This document shows, piece after piece, positions 23,158 to 30,590 of a stretch of DNA of 32,134 nucleotides. The position numbers and the translations under genes were made by a program. Below the pieces are notes generated by a model, which was not told the origin of the DNA, ran no database searches, and saw only the letters and a program-made list of their open reading frames with translations. The stretch's first letter is position 1, and each line of letters starts with the position of its first letter. Source of the DNA: Parcubacteria group bacterium GW2011_GWA2_37_10 (GTDB taxonomy: Bacteria > Patescibacteriota > Minisyncoccia > Minisyncoccales > Staskawiczbacteraceae); NCBI GenBank assembly GCA_000992015.1, contig LBSQ01000001.1, forward strand, positions 19,473-51,606. The letters are read 5' to 3'.

Positions 23158-24187
23158 TGTTTAAAATAATATTTACGGCATCTAAAATATTTTTGACATG
23201 ATAATTCGGTTCTAATTTCAGATCAACAGGCATTTTTTTACCGATCTTTATGGTTTTTATGTTTGCCTCTCTGCCAGCAATAATATCTCTGAAATCGTCC
23301 CCCACTATCCAACTTTTGCTTAAATTCAAACCAAAGTCCTCGCCAGCCTTTAAAAGCATGCCTGGCTTTGGCTTTCTGCAAGGACAATTGTCATTTGGCC
23401 CGTGCGGACAGTAATAAATTTTATCAATTCTCACCTCGTTTTTTCTGAGTTCTTTTAGCATCCAATCGTGCAATTTTTTTAAATCTTTTTCATTATAATA
23501 TCCTCTGGCTATTCCAGACTGATTAGTTGCAATAATGATTTTGTGATCAGTTTTTGATAATTTTTTCAAAGCGGAAATCGCGCCGAGAACAAATTTAAAA
23601 TCATCTATTTTGTGAATATATTCGGGTTCGTTTATATTTATAGTCCCGTCGCGGTCTAAAAAAACCGCTTTCACTTCGGGTTTAAAATGAATATTATTAG
23701 TTTTTTGTCCCGCTTGGCGGGATTCCGCTACGCGGGACATCAACCCGCTGGTTGAAAAACCCTGTTGCCATTTTAGAATATGAATTTTTCCCCCATTTTC
23801 TTCAACAACACCCCTTTCAACGCAATTTTTACCCCAGTCAGAACCGTTACAATGAATATCCGGCTTTATTTTTTTTAAAATTTCTTTTGGATTGATTTCA
23901 TCAAAATGGACAACATAATCAACATGTCCAATAGCAGACAGAACTTCCGCCCGCTCTTTTTCCGAATTTACGGGATGATTGGGCCCTTTATATTTTTGAA
24001 CAGAGTTATCGCTGTTTAAAAGAATGGCTAAAATATCCCCCTGCGCTTTTGCCTCTTCCAAAGATTTAATGTGTCCCAAATGCAGAATGTCAAAACTGCC
24101 GTTATAAGTAACGACTTTTTTCCCCTGCTCTTTAAGGTTTTTTACGATCTCAACAATTTCTCCTTGTCTTTTAATCTTCGGATTCAT
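23147..24187 (-). CDS. Fusion: heptose-1-phosphate adenylyltransferase (HldE C-domain) plus heptose-bisphosphate phosphatase GmhB
   Basis: Two consecutive functions of the ADP-heptose route in one chain, 346 residues from the ATG at 24187 (the track start at 24214 is possible too). Numbering from that ATG, residues about 24-150 form a nucleotidyltransferase with GSFDILHLGH, LLNSDNSVQKYKGPNHPVN and GFSTSGLM. Residues about 172-346 form a HAD phosphatase with DRDGT, IIIATNQSGIARG, the zinc motif CPHG...CPCRKPKPGM, and IVGDDFRDI. GmhB removes the 7-phosphate before the first domain adds AMP. The linker carries SRVAESRQAGQK, encoded by a GC-rich palindrome. In Enterobacteria the adenylyltransferase is instead fused to the kinase; here the kinase is a separate gene at 25147. 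Confidence 0.93.
   Translation of the reverse strand: MNPKIKRQGEIVEIVKNLKEQGKKVVTYNGSFDILHLGHIKSLEEAKAQGDILAILLNSDNSVQKYKGPNHPVNSEKERAEVLSAIGHVDYVVHFDEINPKEILKKIKPDIHCNGSDWGKNCVERGVVEENGGKIHILKWQQGFSTSGLMSRVAESRQAGQKTNNIHFKPEVKAVFLDRDGTININEPEYIHKIDDFKFVLGAISALKKLSKTDHKIIIATNQSGIARGYYNEKDLKKLHDWMLKELRKNEVRIDKIYYCPHGPNDNCPCRKPKPGMLLKAGEDFGLNLSKSWIVGDDFRDIIAGREANIKTIKIGKKMPVDLKLEPNYHVKNILDAVNIILNNGK
23707..23738. repeat. GC-rich palindrome at the HldE2-GmhB domain junction
   Basis: Outer arms GTCCCGC (23707-23713) and GCGGGAC (23732-23738), with a second overlapping CCCGC/GGCGGG pairing inside. It is read in frame as MSRVAESRQAGQ in the linker between the two enzyme domains. G+C is much higher than around it. 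Confidence 0.75.
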
Positions 24188-24221
24188 TTTTTTTTTATTA
24201 GACAAATATAACATAATTGTA

Positions 24222-24237
24222 AATATTTTTAAATATT
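24222..24237. promoter_or_regulatory. AT palindrome touching the Nudix promoter
   Basis: AATATTT-TT-AAATATT, a perfect 7-base inverted repeat that ends inside the TTGACA of the Nudix-like gene and sits 35 bases before the HldE2-GmhB ATG. It is a possible operator between divergent genes. AT-rich DNA forms such palindromes by chance, so confidence is low. Confidence 0.3.
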
Positions 24238-24264
24238 GACATTATCATGAATAAATGATAGCAT
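24236..24264 (+). promoter_or_regulatory. Promoter of the Nudix-like gene (TTGACA-N17-TAGCAT)
   Basis: Perfect TTGACA (24236-24241), 17-base spacer, TAGCAT (24259-24264), then about 85 bases of leader containing a small hairpin (CGCAG-GCGT-CTGCG, 24301-24314). The boxes and spacing match those of the PP2C-like gene. Confidence 0.65.
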
Positions 24265-24344
24265 GAGTGCATCTTGAACATTGACAAAATAGTTGTTTTT
24301 CGCAGGCGTCTGCGAACAGCTACTATTGGATTTGTTCGGTTTTG

Positions 24345-24351
24345 GGAGAGG
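24345..24351 (+). promoter_or_regulatory. Strong Shine-Dalgarno that fixes the Nudix start
   Basis: GGAGAGG lies 5 bases before the ATG at 24357. The track's TTG start at 24342 is upstream of this site and is therefore unlikely. Neighbouring glycan genes have only A-rich leaders. Confidence 0.75.
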
Positions 24352-24356
24352 GTGTT

Positions 24357-25070
24357 ATGAACGAACGTAAAAAAATAGTTCTCGCGAAACATCTGATTGG
24401 CAAGGGCGGTTGGGTAAGCCTCTATGGTTTCAACACCGAGGGCGGCCGTCGAGAAATATTGGCGCGAAATAACGGCCACTTTAAAGCGGCCAAGTGCCTG
24501 GTTCTGTACGTTGACAAAAATGTGTGGGAAAAATTGCGTGCTGAGAACAGCAGTGGTCTTCCGACCTTTTTGCGCCGTCTCAAGGCGATTGGATTATCCA
24601 ATTTTCAGGTTTTCCTTTTGGCGGTAGACAGGCCCCTCACGTATTCGGATTCACTGGATCTTGCCGGGCTGACTGCAAACCACCAACTGGAATTATCCGG
24701 AGGCGTAGCTGACGCAGTTGATAAGGACGCTATCGCCACCGGTGTACGGGAAACCTACGAGGAATATGGCTGCACGGCCGCAGATGTCGCGATGACAGCT
24801 CCTTTGGTAGCCGAAGGAGCTCACGTGGCATATGATGCCGGTGGCCAGGTAGAGATCTACTCAATTTCCGTTGCCGTTGTCACACAAAAACCAAGTCCTC
24901 CACGACGCGAAGGCACCATACCGGACAAATGCGTTTTAGTGCCCCTTTTGGAAGCTGAAGAGTTCCTGATGGAACAGGGCAGGCAGGGCATCCTTCTAGA
25001 AGGGCTTGCCTTGACTGCGCTATCTCATCTCGGCCTTGCATTGCATGGCGGATGGAATAGCTTGAGATAA
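24357..25070 (+). CDS. Nudix-like hydrolase, foreign composition, opposite strand
   Basis: Nudix enzymes hydrolyse nucleoside diphosphates linked to another group. The protein is 237 residues from the ATG at 24357. The second half of the Nudix box is intact, RETYEEYG (131-138), preceded by SGGVADAVDKDAIATGV. In the first half the spacing is one residue long, and the expected Glu is Lys or Asp, so the box is imperfect. A family-typical APLVAEGAHVAYDAGGQVEIYSISVAVV follows. It is the only confident plus-strand gene and lies between the heptose kinase and the HldE2-GmhB genes. One sampled line (24661-24720) has 34 G+C in 60, against 17 in 60 at 23521-23580. It has its own promoter, Shine-Dalgarno and terminator. 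Activity on ADP-sugars is conceivable given the location, but not shown. Confidence 0.75.
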   Translation: MNERKKIVLAKHLIGKGGWVSLYGFNTEGGRREILARNNGHFKAAKCLVLYVDKNVWEKLRAENSSGLPTFLRRLKAIGLSNFQVFLLAVDRPLTYSDSLDLAGLTANHQLELSGGVADAVDKDAIATGVRETYEEYGCTAADVAMTAPLVAEGAHVAYDAGGQVEIYSISVAVVTQKPSPPRREGTIPDKCVLVPLLEAEEFLMEQGRQGILLEGLALTALSHLGLALHGGWNSLR

Positions 25071-25104
25071 TGGAATATCCTTCTTGGCGCTAAACTTCAC
25101 AACG

Positions 25105-25137
25105 CCCGTCGGTTGACAAACTGACGGGCTTTTTTTA
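25105..25137 (+). terminator. Rho-independent terminator of the Nudix-like gene
   Basis: GCCCGTCGGTT / CTGACGGGC form a GC-rich stem around a short loop containing GACAAA, followed by seven T. It lies 35 bases past the Nudix stop and just before the end of the convergent kinase gene. Confidence 0.92.
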
Positions 25138-25146
25138 TTGATAATT

Positions 25147-26103
25147 TTAGCTTTCCAAATATTGTTTTAACTCTTCCGGCCCGACTGTTGCTGTACCCAA
25201 TTTGCCAACTACAATCCCAGCCGCGTGGTTTGCAATTATAGTCGCCTGTTCAAGGTTGGCGCCGGCGGCCAAAGCCAGAGTGGCAACAGCCACTACCGTA
25301 TCTCCTGCTCCGCTTACGTCAAACACTTCTCTTGCCACTGCTGGAAAATGTTTGACATTATTGTTTTCAAAAAGAGTTGCTCCCTTAGCTCCCCGAGTGA
25401 GCAAAACACTGCAATTTAATTGCTTCTGAATTATTTTTCCAGCTACCTCAAAATCGCTGACTCCGGATATTTCCAAAGATTCTTTCTGATTAGGGCTCAA
25501 AAGAGTAATGTTTTTGAAGAATGGCGCGTGTTTTGGTTTTACATCGCCAATAATCGGTTTTTTATATTTTACAGCCAAATTGACTATATTTTCGGCTAAA
25601 TTTTTAGTAATCAATCCTTTTGCATAATCTGAAACCACAATGCCGTCCCATTCTTTAATATGCAAAACGATAAATTCCAATAATTTTCTTTCGACATTAT
25701 CGTCAACATATTGAACATCTTCCTTATCTACTCTCACAACCTGCTGGCTTCTGGCAACAACTCTTATTTTCTGAATAGTCGGCTTTTTAGAATGTACCGT
25801 AACTCCTCCTATTTCAATCCCTCTTTTTTTGAACTCTGAAAGCAATATTTTTCCCGCTAAATCTTTTCCTACTAAGCCAACAATGAATGCTTTGCCGCCA
25901 AGAGCGGCAATATTTGCGGCAGTGTTTCCCGCTCCGCCCGGCACAAAACTCTCTCTGGCAACCACAACTACTGGAATTGGGGCTTCAGGCGAGATTCTGT
26001 CGGCATCTCCCCACATAAAGTGATCCAACATTAAATCGCCTATCACTCCGATTTTTTTTCCTTTAAAATTTTCCGTTATTTTAATTAGTTTATTTTTTTC
26101 CAT
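25147..26103 (-). CDS. D-glycero-D-manno-heptose-7-phosphate kinase (HldE N-domain, stand-alone)
   Basis: A PfkB/ribokinase-family enzyme that phosphorylates heptose-7-phosphate at C1. The protein is 318 residues, the length of the isolated kinase domain. Seen: IGVIGDLMLDHFMWGDADRISPEAPIPVV (HldE-specific opening), GGAGNTAANIAALGG, LLTRGAKGATLF, and the catalytic SGAGDTVVAVATLALAAG near the C-terminus. There is no attached nucleotidyltransferase; that activity is in the GmhB fusion about 0.9 kb downstream, beyond the Nudix-like gene. The start ATG at 26103 is preceded by a copy of the dispersed GTAGCGATAT motif. Confidence 0.93.
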   Translation of the reverse strand: MEKNKLIKITENFKGKKIGVIGDLMLDHFMWGDADRISPEAPIPVVVVARESFVPGGAGNTAANIAALGGKAFIVGLVGKDLAGKILLSEFKKRGIEIGGVTVHSKKPTIQKIRVVARSQQVVRVDKEDVQYVDDNVERKLLEFIVLHIKEWDGIVVSDYAKGLITKNLAENIVNLAVKYKKPIIGDVKPKHAPFFKNITLLSPNQKESLEISGVSDFEVAGKIIQKQLNCSVLLTRGAKGATLFENNNVKHFPAVAREVFDVSGAGDTVVAVATLALAAGANLEQATIIANHAAGIVVGKLGTATVGPEELKQYLES

Positions 26104-26104
26104 G

Positions 26105-26128
26105 TTTTTAGCGTAGCGATATTTTTTA
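26105..26128. repeat. Dispersed motif copy 3 (TTTTTAGCGTAGCGATAT)
   Basis: Third copy of the motif seen at 3214 and 13540, here in the 22-base gap between the cupin and kinase genes, immediately before the kinase ATG. Confidence 0.55.
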
Positions 26129-26494
26129 GTCTCCCTTAATTATACGTTTTGAATCTTCTTCATAATGAGTGGTAGAAAATTCAAAAAGGTTTGAGTCTTC
26201 CAGAGCCGTCATTTGGTGCCTTAACCCAATTGGTATCTCAAGGCAGTCGCCCGACAAAAACATATAAGATTTTGCGGTTAAAATATCGTCTTCAAAACTG
26301 ACTTTTATTTCCATTTTTCCTGAAAAAAGATAAAATGTTTCGTGTTTTTTTTCGTGGTAATGAAAACTGCATTTTTTTCCTTTTTCAAAAAATAATAATT
26401 TTCCGCAATACTCCCTGTTGCTTATCCAGTCTTCAAAACCCCATCCTTTTTTATGTCTTTCTGGCTTATATGGTTTTGGCACTTCTTTGCTCAT
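26126..26494 (-). CDS. Single-domain cupin
   Basis: 122 residues forming one cupin barrel. Metal-ligand motif HYHEKKHETFYLFSGKMEI (HxH...E...G), and a second motif with PIGLRHQMTALED supplying the last His. It resembles the C-terminal cupin of type II mannose-6-phosphate isomerases and small sugar isomerase-like cupins. It sits between the heptosyltransferase and heptose kinase genes with gaps of 6 and 22 bases, so a role on a heptose or other sugar intermediate is likely. The missing step of the pathway is sedoheptulose-7-phosphate isomerisation, but nothing in the sequence links a cupin to that reaction. Confidence 0.85.
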   Translation of the reverse strand: MSKEVPKPYKPERHKKGWGFEDWISNREYCGKLLFFEKGKKCSFHYHEKKHETFYLFSGKMEIKVSFEDDILTAKSYMFLSGDCLEIPIGLRHQMTALEDSNLFEFSTTHYEEDSKRIIKGD

Positions 26495-26500
26495 TAAAAT

Positions 26501-27559
26501 TCAACTTTTAGAATTTATAATCTCCTGAACTTTATTAAAAACTATTTCAGGAGTTATTTTTTTTAAACACTCGTGTTTTTTGTTTGTATCGTAATTTTTA
26601 GTAAAAATATCATGATAGCGGTATCTGCATTTTTCTGAAATTATATGCACTCTTGGACCGACGGGTCCGGTTCTTTCCGGAATAGTTGGGCCAAAAATAG
26701 CGATTAAATTAGCGCTAGTTGTTGCGGCAATATGGCTAAGACCGGTGTCTGAAGAAACAAATATTCTACATTGGTCAGTCAAGGCGGCTACCTGGCATAG
26801 TGTTTTCCCAATTACTGATATGGCTTTTTCTTCCAGCTCATTTTGCATTTTCAGACAAAGGTCTTTTTCTCCTAAAGACCCAAAAAGAAGAATAATGGCA
26901 TCGGGGCAGCCGTCTAAAATTTTCTTGCCCAGTTTAATAAAATTTTCTTTAGGCCATAATTTAAATTGCTGAGCTGTGCCCGACCCTATGGAAAAACCTA
27001 TTAAAATTTTATTTTCTAAACTATTTTTTTGAATAAATTCTTCGGCAAATTTTTTATCATCGGCTCCCATCTCAAAAAATGGTAATGGAGCGGGACTTTC
27101 TATCTTTATATCTAAAGCTTTCAATAAATTCAGATTGGTTTCTATTTTATGCTTGTCAACGTCAAGTTTTACTTGATTGGTATAAAATGTCAGTTTAGCT
27201 TTCCTGTATTCTCCCGCCCTGGTTTTAGCTCCAGTCAGAAAGGCGAATAAACTTCCCATCAGTGGATTTACACCGCTGGCGACAAAAACCAAATCATATT
27301 TTTCTTTCCTAAATTTGTGAATAAGTTTAATTTTGCTCAAAAAATTATTCTTTTGAAAATCAAAAAAGAAAATTTTATTGACAAACAAAGAATCTTGAAA
27401 AATTCCTGTCCTGCCCGTAGTGTAGCTGACAAAAATATCTATTATTGAAATTGAATCGGGAAAATTGTTTTTCAAAATCTGCAGGGCCGGCGAAAACATT
27501 ATCAAGTCCCCAACTCCTCCTGGATTTATTATTAAAATTTTGTGAGGGGGTTTTGACAT
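26501..27559 (-). CDS. Glycosyltransferase family 9 (heptosyltransferase-like)
   Basis: GT9 enzymes transfer heptose from ADP-heptose. The protein is 352 residues, normal. Seen: ILIINPGGVGDLIMFSPALQIL at the N-terminus (acceptor-side loop), the inter-domain FSIGSGTAQQFKLWPKENFIKLGKKI, and the donor site VSSDTGLSHIAATTSANLIAIFGPTIPERTGP with the conserved D-T-G-x-x-H. Genes for ADP-heptose synthesis lie directly downstream, so the donor assignment is well supported. The acceptor is unknown; no lipid A genes are in the window. Confidence 0.92.
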   Translation of the reverse strand: MSKPPHKILIINPGGVGDLIMFSPALQILKNNFPDSISIIDIFVSYTTGRTGIFQDSLFVNKIFFFDFQKNNFLSKIKLIHKFRKEKYDLVFVASGVNPLMGSLFAFLTGAKTRAGEYRKAKLTFYTNQVKLDVDKHKIETNLNLLKALDIKIESPAPLPFFEMGADDKKFAEEFIQKNSLENKILIGFSIGSGTAQQFKLWPKENFIKLGKKILDGCPDAIILLFGSLGEKDLCLKMQNELEEKAISVIGKTLCQVAALTDQCRIFVSSDTGLSHIAATTSANLIAIFGPTIPERTGPVGPRVHIISEKCRYRYHDIFTKNYDTNKKHECLKKITPEIVFNKVQEIINSKS

Positions 27560-27562
27560 AAA

Positions 27563-28324
27563 TTAAGGTTTTTTAAAATATACTCCTGTATCGTCTATTT
27601 TAATCAATTCCGGGTTTATTTTTCTTTCTGCAAAAAACTCGTCTAATGCCTTCTTGGCGCCATCCCAACAACCATAATCATCTAAAACAACATATCCTCC
27701 GATTATAACATTATCGTACAAATTATCAAGGCAGACTTTTGTGGATTCATACCAATCGCCATCTAGCCGCAAAAACGCGATTTTACCAATTTTTTCTTTG
27801 GATTCTGGCAGAGTATTTTGAAACCAACCCTTTTTAATTATAATATTGTCTGGGTTAAGCTTTAGTTTTTTAAAAAATATTTCTTTAACATCTTCTAGCG
27901 AGCCAACGCACCTATCTATTGTTTTCAAATTTCCTCCGGCTTTGTTTTGCGCATATTCTTTTGCTATGGGCCCATCTTTTTGTGTCGGCTCGGGTAAACC
28001 CTCAAAAGAATCAAAAAGCCATATCTTTCTGCCAGAGCTAAATTTTTGCGCCTCAAAAGCCATAACAGCAACGCAACCGCCCTTCCAAACCCCGCACTCA
28101 ACAAAAGCGCCAGAGATTTTATTTTTTTCAACTAAATTTGCCAATTCATAAACATTAGACAACCTTGCGTATCCGACCATTGTATAAGGATATACTTTTT
28201 TAAACAGCCATAATTTTTTAAAATTTAAAAAATCTATTAAAGGAATACTTTTTACAAGCATTAACTTTTTGGCAAAGCTAAATAAAATTTTATTTTTTCT
28301 AACTATATTTTTAAATTGTTGCAT
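27563..28324 (-). CDS. TylF/macrocin-type O-methyltransferase
   Basis: A SAM- and metal-dependent O-methyltransferase family first known from antibiotic sugars and common in glycan clusters. The protein is 253 residues. Seen: the family opening YTMVGYARLSNVYELA, SAM site GAFVECGVWKGGCVAVMA, WLFDSFEGLPEPTQKDG, and the metal site AFLRLDGDWYESTKVCLDNLYD...GGYVVLDDYGCWDGAKKALDEF. It starts inside the last codons of the upstream GT4 gene (14-base overlap) and ends 3 bases before the GT9 gene. It probably methylates a sugar hydroxyl of the glycan. Confidence 0.93.
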   Translation of the reverse strand: MQQFKNIVRKNKILFSFAKKLMLVKSIPLIDFLNFKKLWLFKKVYPYTMVGYARLSNVYELANLVEKNKISGAFVECGVWKGGCVAVMAFEAQKFSSGRKIWLFDSFEGLPEPTQKDGPIAKEYAQNKAGGNLKTIDRCVGSLEDVKEIFFKKLKLNPDNIIIKKGWFQNTLPESKEKIGKIAFLRLDGDWYESTKVCLDNLYDNVIIGGYVVLDDYGCWDGAKKALDEFFAERKINPELIKIDDTGVYFKKP

Positions 28325-29465
28325 TATTTTCTAAAAATTTCCATTCTTTAATAATATTCTTAATGTTAAAATCTTTTGCTCTTTGTTTGGATTTCTCAAT
28401 TAAATTATTTGACAATTTTTTATCGGTTAATACGTTTATTACGGCTTCTGCTAATTTTTTTTCGCTGTCTGGTAAAGAATCAATCGGGGGTAAAATTCCA
28501 AACTCTGCGTATTCGATATCTTTTGTTTGGTAATTTATATCAGTTTCAGGAGCCAAAATCTCTCTTGGCCCCGATTTACAATCTGTTGATATAATAGGGA
28601 TGCCGCAAGCCATTGCTTCCAAAATTGAACAAGGCAAACCTTCCCGCAAGGAAGCCAGAACAAATACTTTTGCTTTGGCTAAAAACCTAAATGGGTTATC
28701 CTGACGGCCCAATAAATATACACTATCCTCAAAACCCAATTCTTTAATAAGTTGCTCCAAAAATTCTTTATTCTCACCGGCTCCTAAAATCACTAACTTA
28801 GCTGTTTTAATTTCATTTTTTATTTCCTTAAAAGATTTTATCAGTGATTCGTAATTTTTTTCTATAGACAGTCTGCCCATAGTAATTATAACCGGATTTT
28901 TAAAAATTTCTCCATATTCTGGCTCAATCGGAAAATCCGCTTGTTCTCGGATTTTTTCCACATTCACCGGATTATAAATAATTTTTATTTTTTCTTTTTT
29001 AATTCCGAAGTTGCTTGTCAAATCTTCTGCTACTGTTTTTGAAACGCAAATAACTTTTTTCGATTTATTAAAAAGCAACTTAATTATACTTTTTTCTATA
29101 ATTCCTCCATGAGATTTTGACCAAAGACTGTGCGCGCCTACTAATGTTTTTGAGGGACTTGTTAGAATACCCATCAAATCCGATGGAAATCCAAACGTAA
29201 TTATATAATCCGGGTTTTCTTTTCTGACTATTTTTTTAAATAAAAAAAAACCTTTTAAGAAATAATATATTTTAAACAAAAAACCGTTGGAAAGCGACAT
29301 ATCTAAAGAAATCATTTTCCCCTTATACGGGTAAAAAACCTCATTTTTGAACAAAACAATAATTTTTTCAATTGAATCTGGCAAACCCAAAGACAGATCG
29401 GATACCACTCTTTCTCCACCCCCCATGCTTAAGGTGGGAATTAAAAAAATAACTTTTTTATTCAT
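28311..29465 (-). CDS. Glycosyltransferase family 4
   Basis: 384-residue GT-B enzyme. Seen: FLIPTLSMGGGERVVSDLS (N-terminal glycine-rich loop), the domain linker KIIYNPVNVEKI, VIITMGRLSIEKNYESLIKSF, and the E-x7-E donor motif REGLPCSILEAMACGIPIIST followed by SGPREIL. It overlaps the methyltransferase upstream by 4 bases and TylF downstream by 14. Adds a sugar to the growing glycan; donor and acceptor are not predictable. Confidence 0.95.
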   Translation of the reverse strand: MNKKVIFLIPTLSMGGGERVVSDLSLGLPDSIEKIIVLFKNEVFYPYKGKMISLDMSLSNGFLFKIYYFLKGFFLFKKIVRKENPDYIITFGFPSDLMGILTSPSKTLVGAHSLWSKSHGGIIEKSIIKLLFNKSKKVICVSKTVAEDLTSNFGIKKEKIKIIYNPVNVEKIREQADFPIEPEYGEIFKNPVIITMGRLSIEKNYESLIKSFKEIKNEIKTAKLVILGAGENKEFLEQLIKELGFEDSVYLLGRQDNPFRFLAKAKVFVLASLREGLPCSILEAMACGIPIISTDCKSGPREILAPETDINYQTKDIEYAEFGILPPIDSLPDSEKKLAEAVINVLTDKKLSNNLIEKSKQRAKDFNIKNIIKEWKFLENNATI

Positions 29466-30406
29466 AATTTTGATTCTTTAAGTTCAACTAATATCGTCCC
29501 GTTGTTTCGTCTTAGAATTTTACCCAAAACCCACAAAAATGCCGCCGGAACCGTTCCGATCAAATAATTTTTGAAACAACCCAGAAAATAAACTGTCCTT
29601 AAAAAAAATAAAGATTTTGGCTTATTTTTTGAAACAGTTAAAGATTTGCCGACTAGCCCGGTTCTAAATTTACTTGTCATAGCCTCGGAAAAAGTTTTGA
29701 ATTGCTCCACATAATCAACGCGGGATATACTAAATCCCTTTTTTTTGAATATGTTTGAAACTGCCTGCTCGTTCCATCTGGTAAAATAATGAGGCGGAAA
29801 ATCCCAATGGTTTAAATTTACCAGCATTCTTTCCCTACAAGGCGCGTTTAAAACAACCGTGCCATTGGGTTTCAGCAGGTTTTTGACATTCTGAATAAAT
29901 TCCAACGGGTCATCTAAATAACCTATCACTGCCAAACAACTGATAATATCAAACTTTGGCAAGTCCGTTTTCTTAAAAAAATCCTCAAAAGATAATGCAA
30001 AAACTCTCTCTAATCCAAAATATTCTTTGGCAATTCTGATATTTTCTTTATCAAAATCCACGCCCCAAACTTCGCATCCTCTTTTTTTAAGTTCTGCAAT
30101 AAACTCGCCAGCAGCGCAACCTAAATCTAAAACCCTTGTACCTTTGGGAAAGCTTTTGTGTGTTTTCAAAAATTTTTTGTGGTATCCCGCATAAATTTTT
30201 GGTTTAATGGCATTTTTTATTCTGAAAGCTTTTTCCTCATACCAGCTAAGTTTTGGGATTTCTAAGGGTAGCCAAAATTGAACCTGGCATTCAGAACATT
30301 GATATAAAGAAAATTTATCTTGTTTCTTTTCAAAATCTCTAATAAATTTAAATTTTTTGCCTTGTTTGCAAATTGGACAAATTTTAGGGTATTCTTGAAA
30401 TGGCAT
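29462..30406 (-). CDS. Class I SAM methyltransferase with N-terminal zinc ribbon
   Basis: I place the start at the ATG at 30406 (MPFQEYPKICPIC), giving 314 residues. The track's start at 30586 adds 60 low-complexity residues encoded by an imperfect palindrome and is probably false. Seen: zinc-ribbon cysteines CPIC...CSEC (about residues 10-39), RVLDLGCAAGEFIAEL (SAM motif I), WGVDFD, and DIISCLAVIGYLDDPLEFIQNVKNLLKPNGTVVLN (motifs IV-VI). The overall layout is like the methyltransferase at 14805, but the two differ in detail. The target is unknown. Confidence 0.88.
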   Translation of the reverse strand: MPFQEYPKICPICKQGKKFKFIRDFEKKQDKFSLYQCSECQVQFWLPLEIPKLSWYEEKAFRIKNAIKPKIYAGYHKKFLKTHKSFPKGTRVLDLGCAAGEFIAELKKRGCEVWGVDFDKENIRIAKEYFGLERVFALSFEDFFKKTDLPKFDIISCLAVIGYLDDPLEFIQNVKNLLKPNGTVVLNAPCRERMLVNLNHWDFPPHYFTRWNEQAVSNIFKKKGFSISRVDYVEQFKTFSEAMTSKFRTGLVGKSLTVSKNKPKSLFFLRTVYFLGCFKNYLIGTVPAAFLWVLGKILRRNNGTILVELKESKL

Positions 30407-30426
30407 GATGTTTAAGGCTTTGATGT

Positions 30427-30590
30427 TACCTTGAATTACGAAATGACCTTCAACTCTTTTGCTTTGCTTTTGCCTATGCCTTTGCAAAAATTTTTCGGCA
30501 GAACACCCTGTGTATGCCTCAAAATTTTTGCTTCGGCTCGGCTGAAAATCAAAGCAAATTCGTTCGGAAAGCATTTCGCAACTCAAGGTA
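30427..30590. repeat. 164-base imperfect palindrome (MITE-like) between two genes
   Basis: Outer arms of 19 bases, TACCTTGAATTACGAAATG (30427-30445) and the complement of TACCTTGAGTTGCGAAATG (30572-30590), differ at two positions. Inner matching pairs share one centre near 30508: TTTGCTTTG (30458/30550), GCAAAAATTTT (30484/30521), GGCA/TGCC and ACAC/GTGT. The element supplies the last codons (ELRNAFRTNLL and stop) of the upstream capsule gene and ends about 20 bases before the next start. Such a full-length foldback is not expected from coding sequence. Confidence 0.8.

Noticed and set aside
24281-24286. Second TTGACA in the Nudix leader
   Set aside because: No acceptable -10 at 16-18 bases (the 17-base position reads AGGCGT).
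30407-30586. 60-residue N-terminal extension of the methyltransferase
   Set aside because: The residues are encoded by the imperfect palindrome and overlap the upstream gene; the domain starts at the ATG at 30406.
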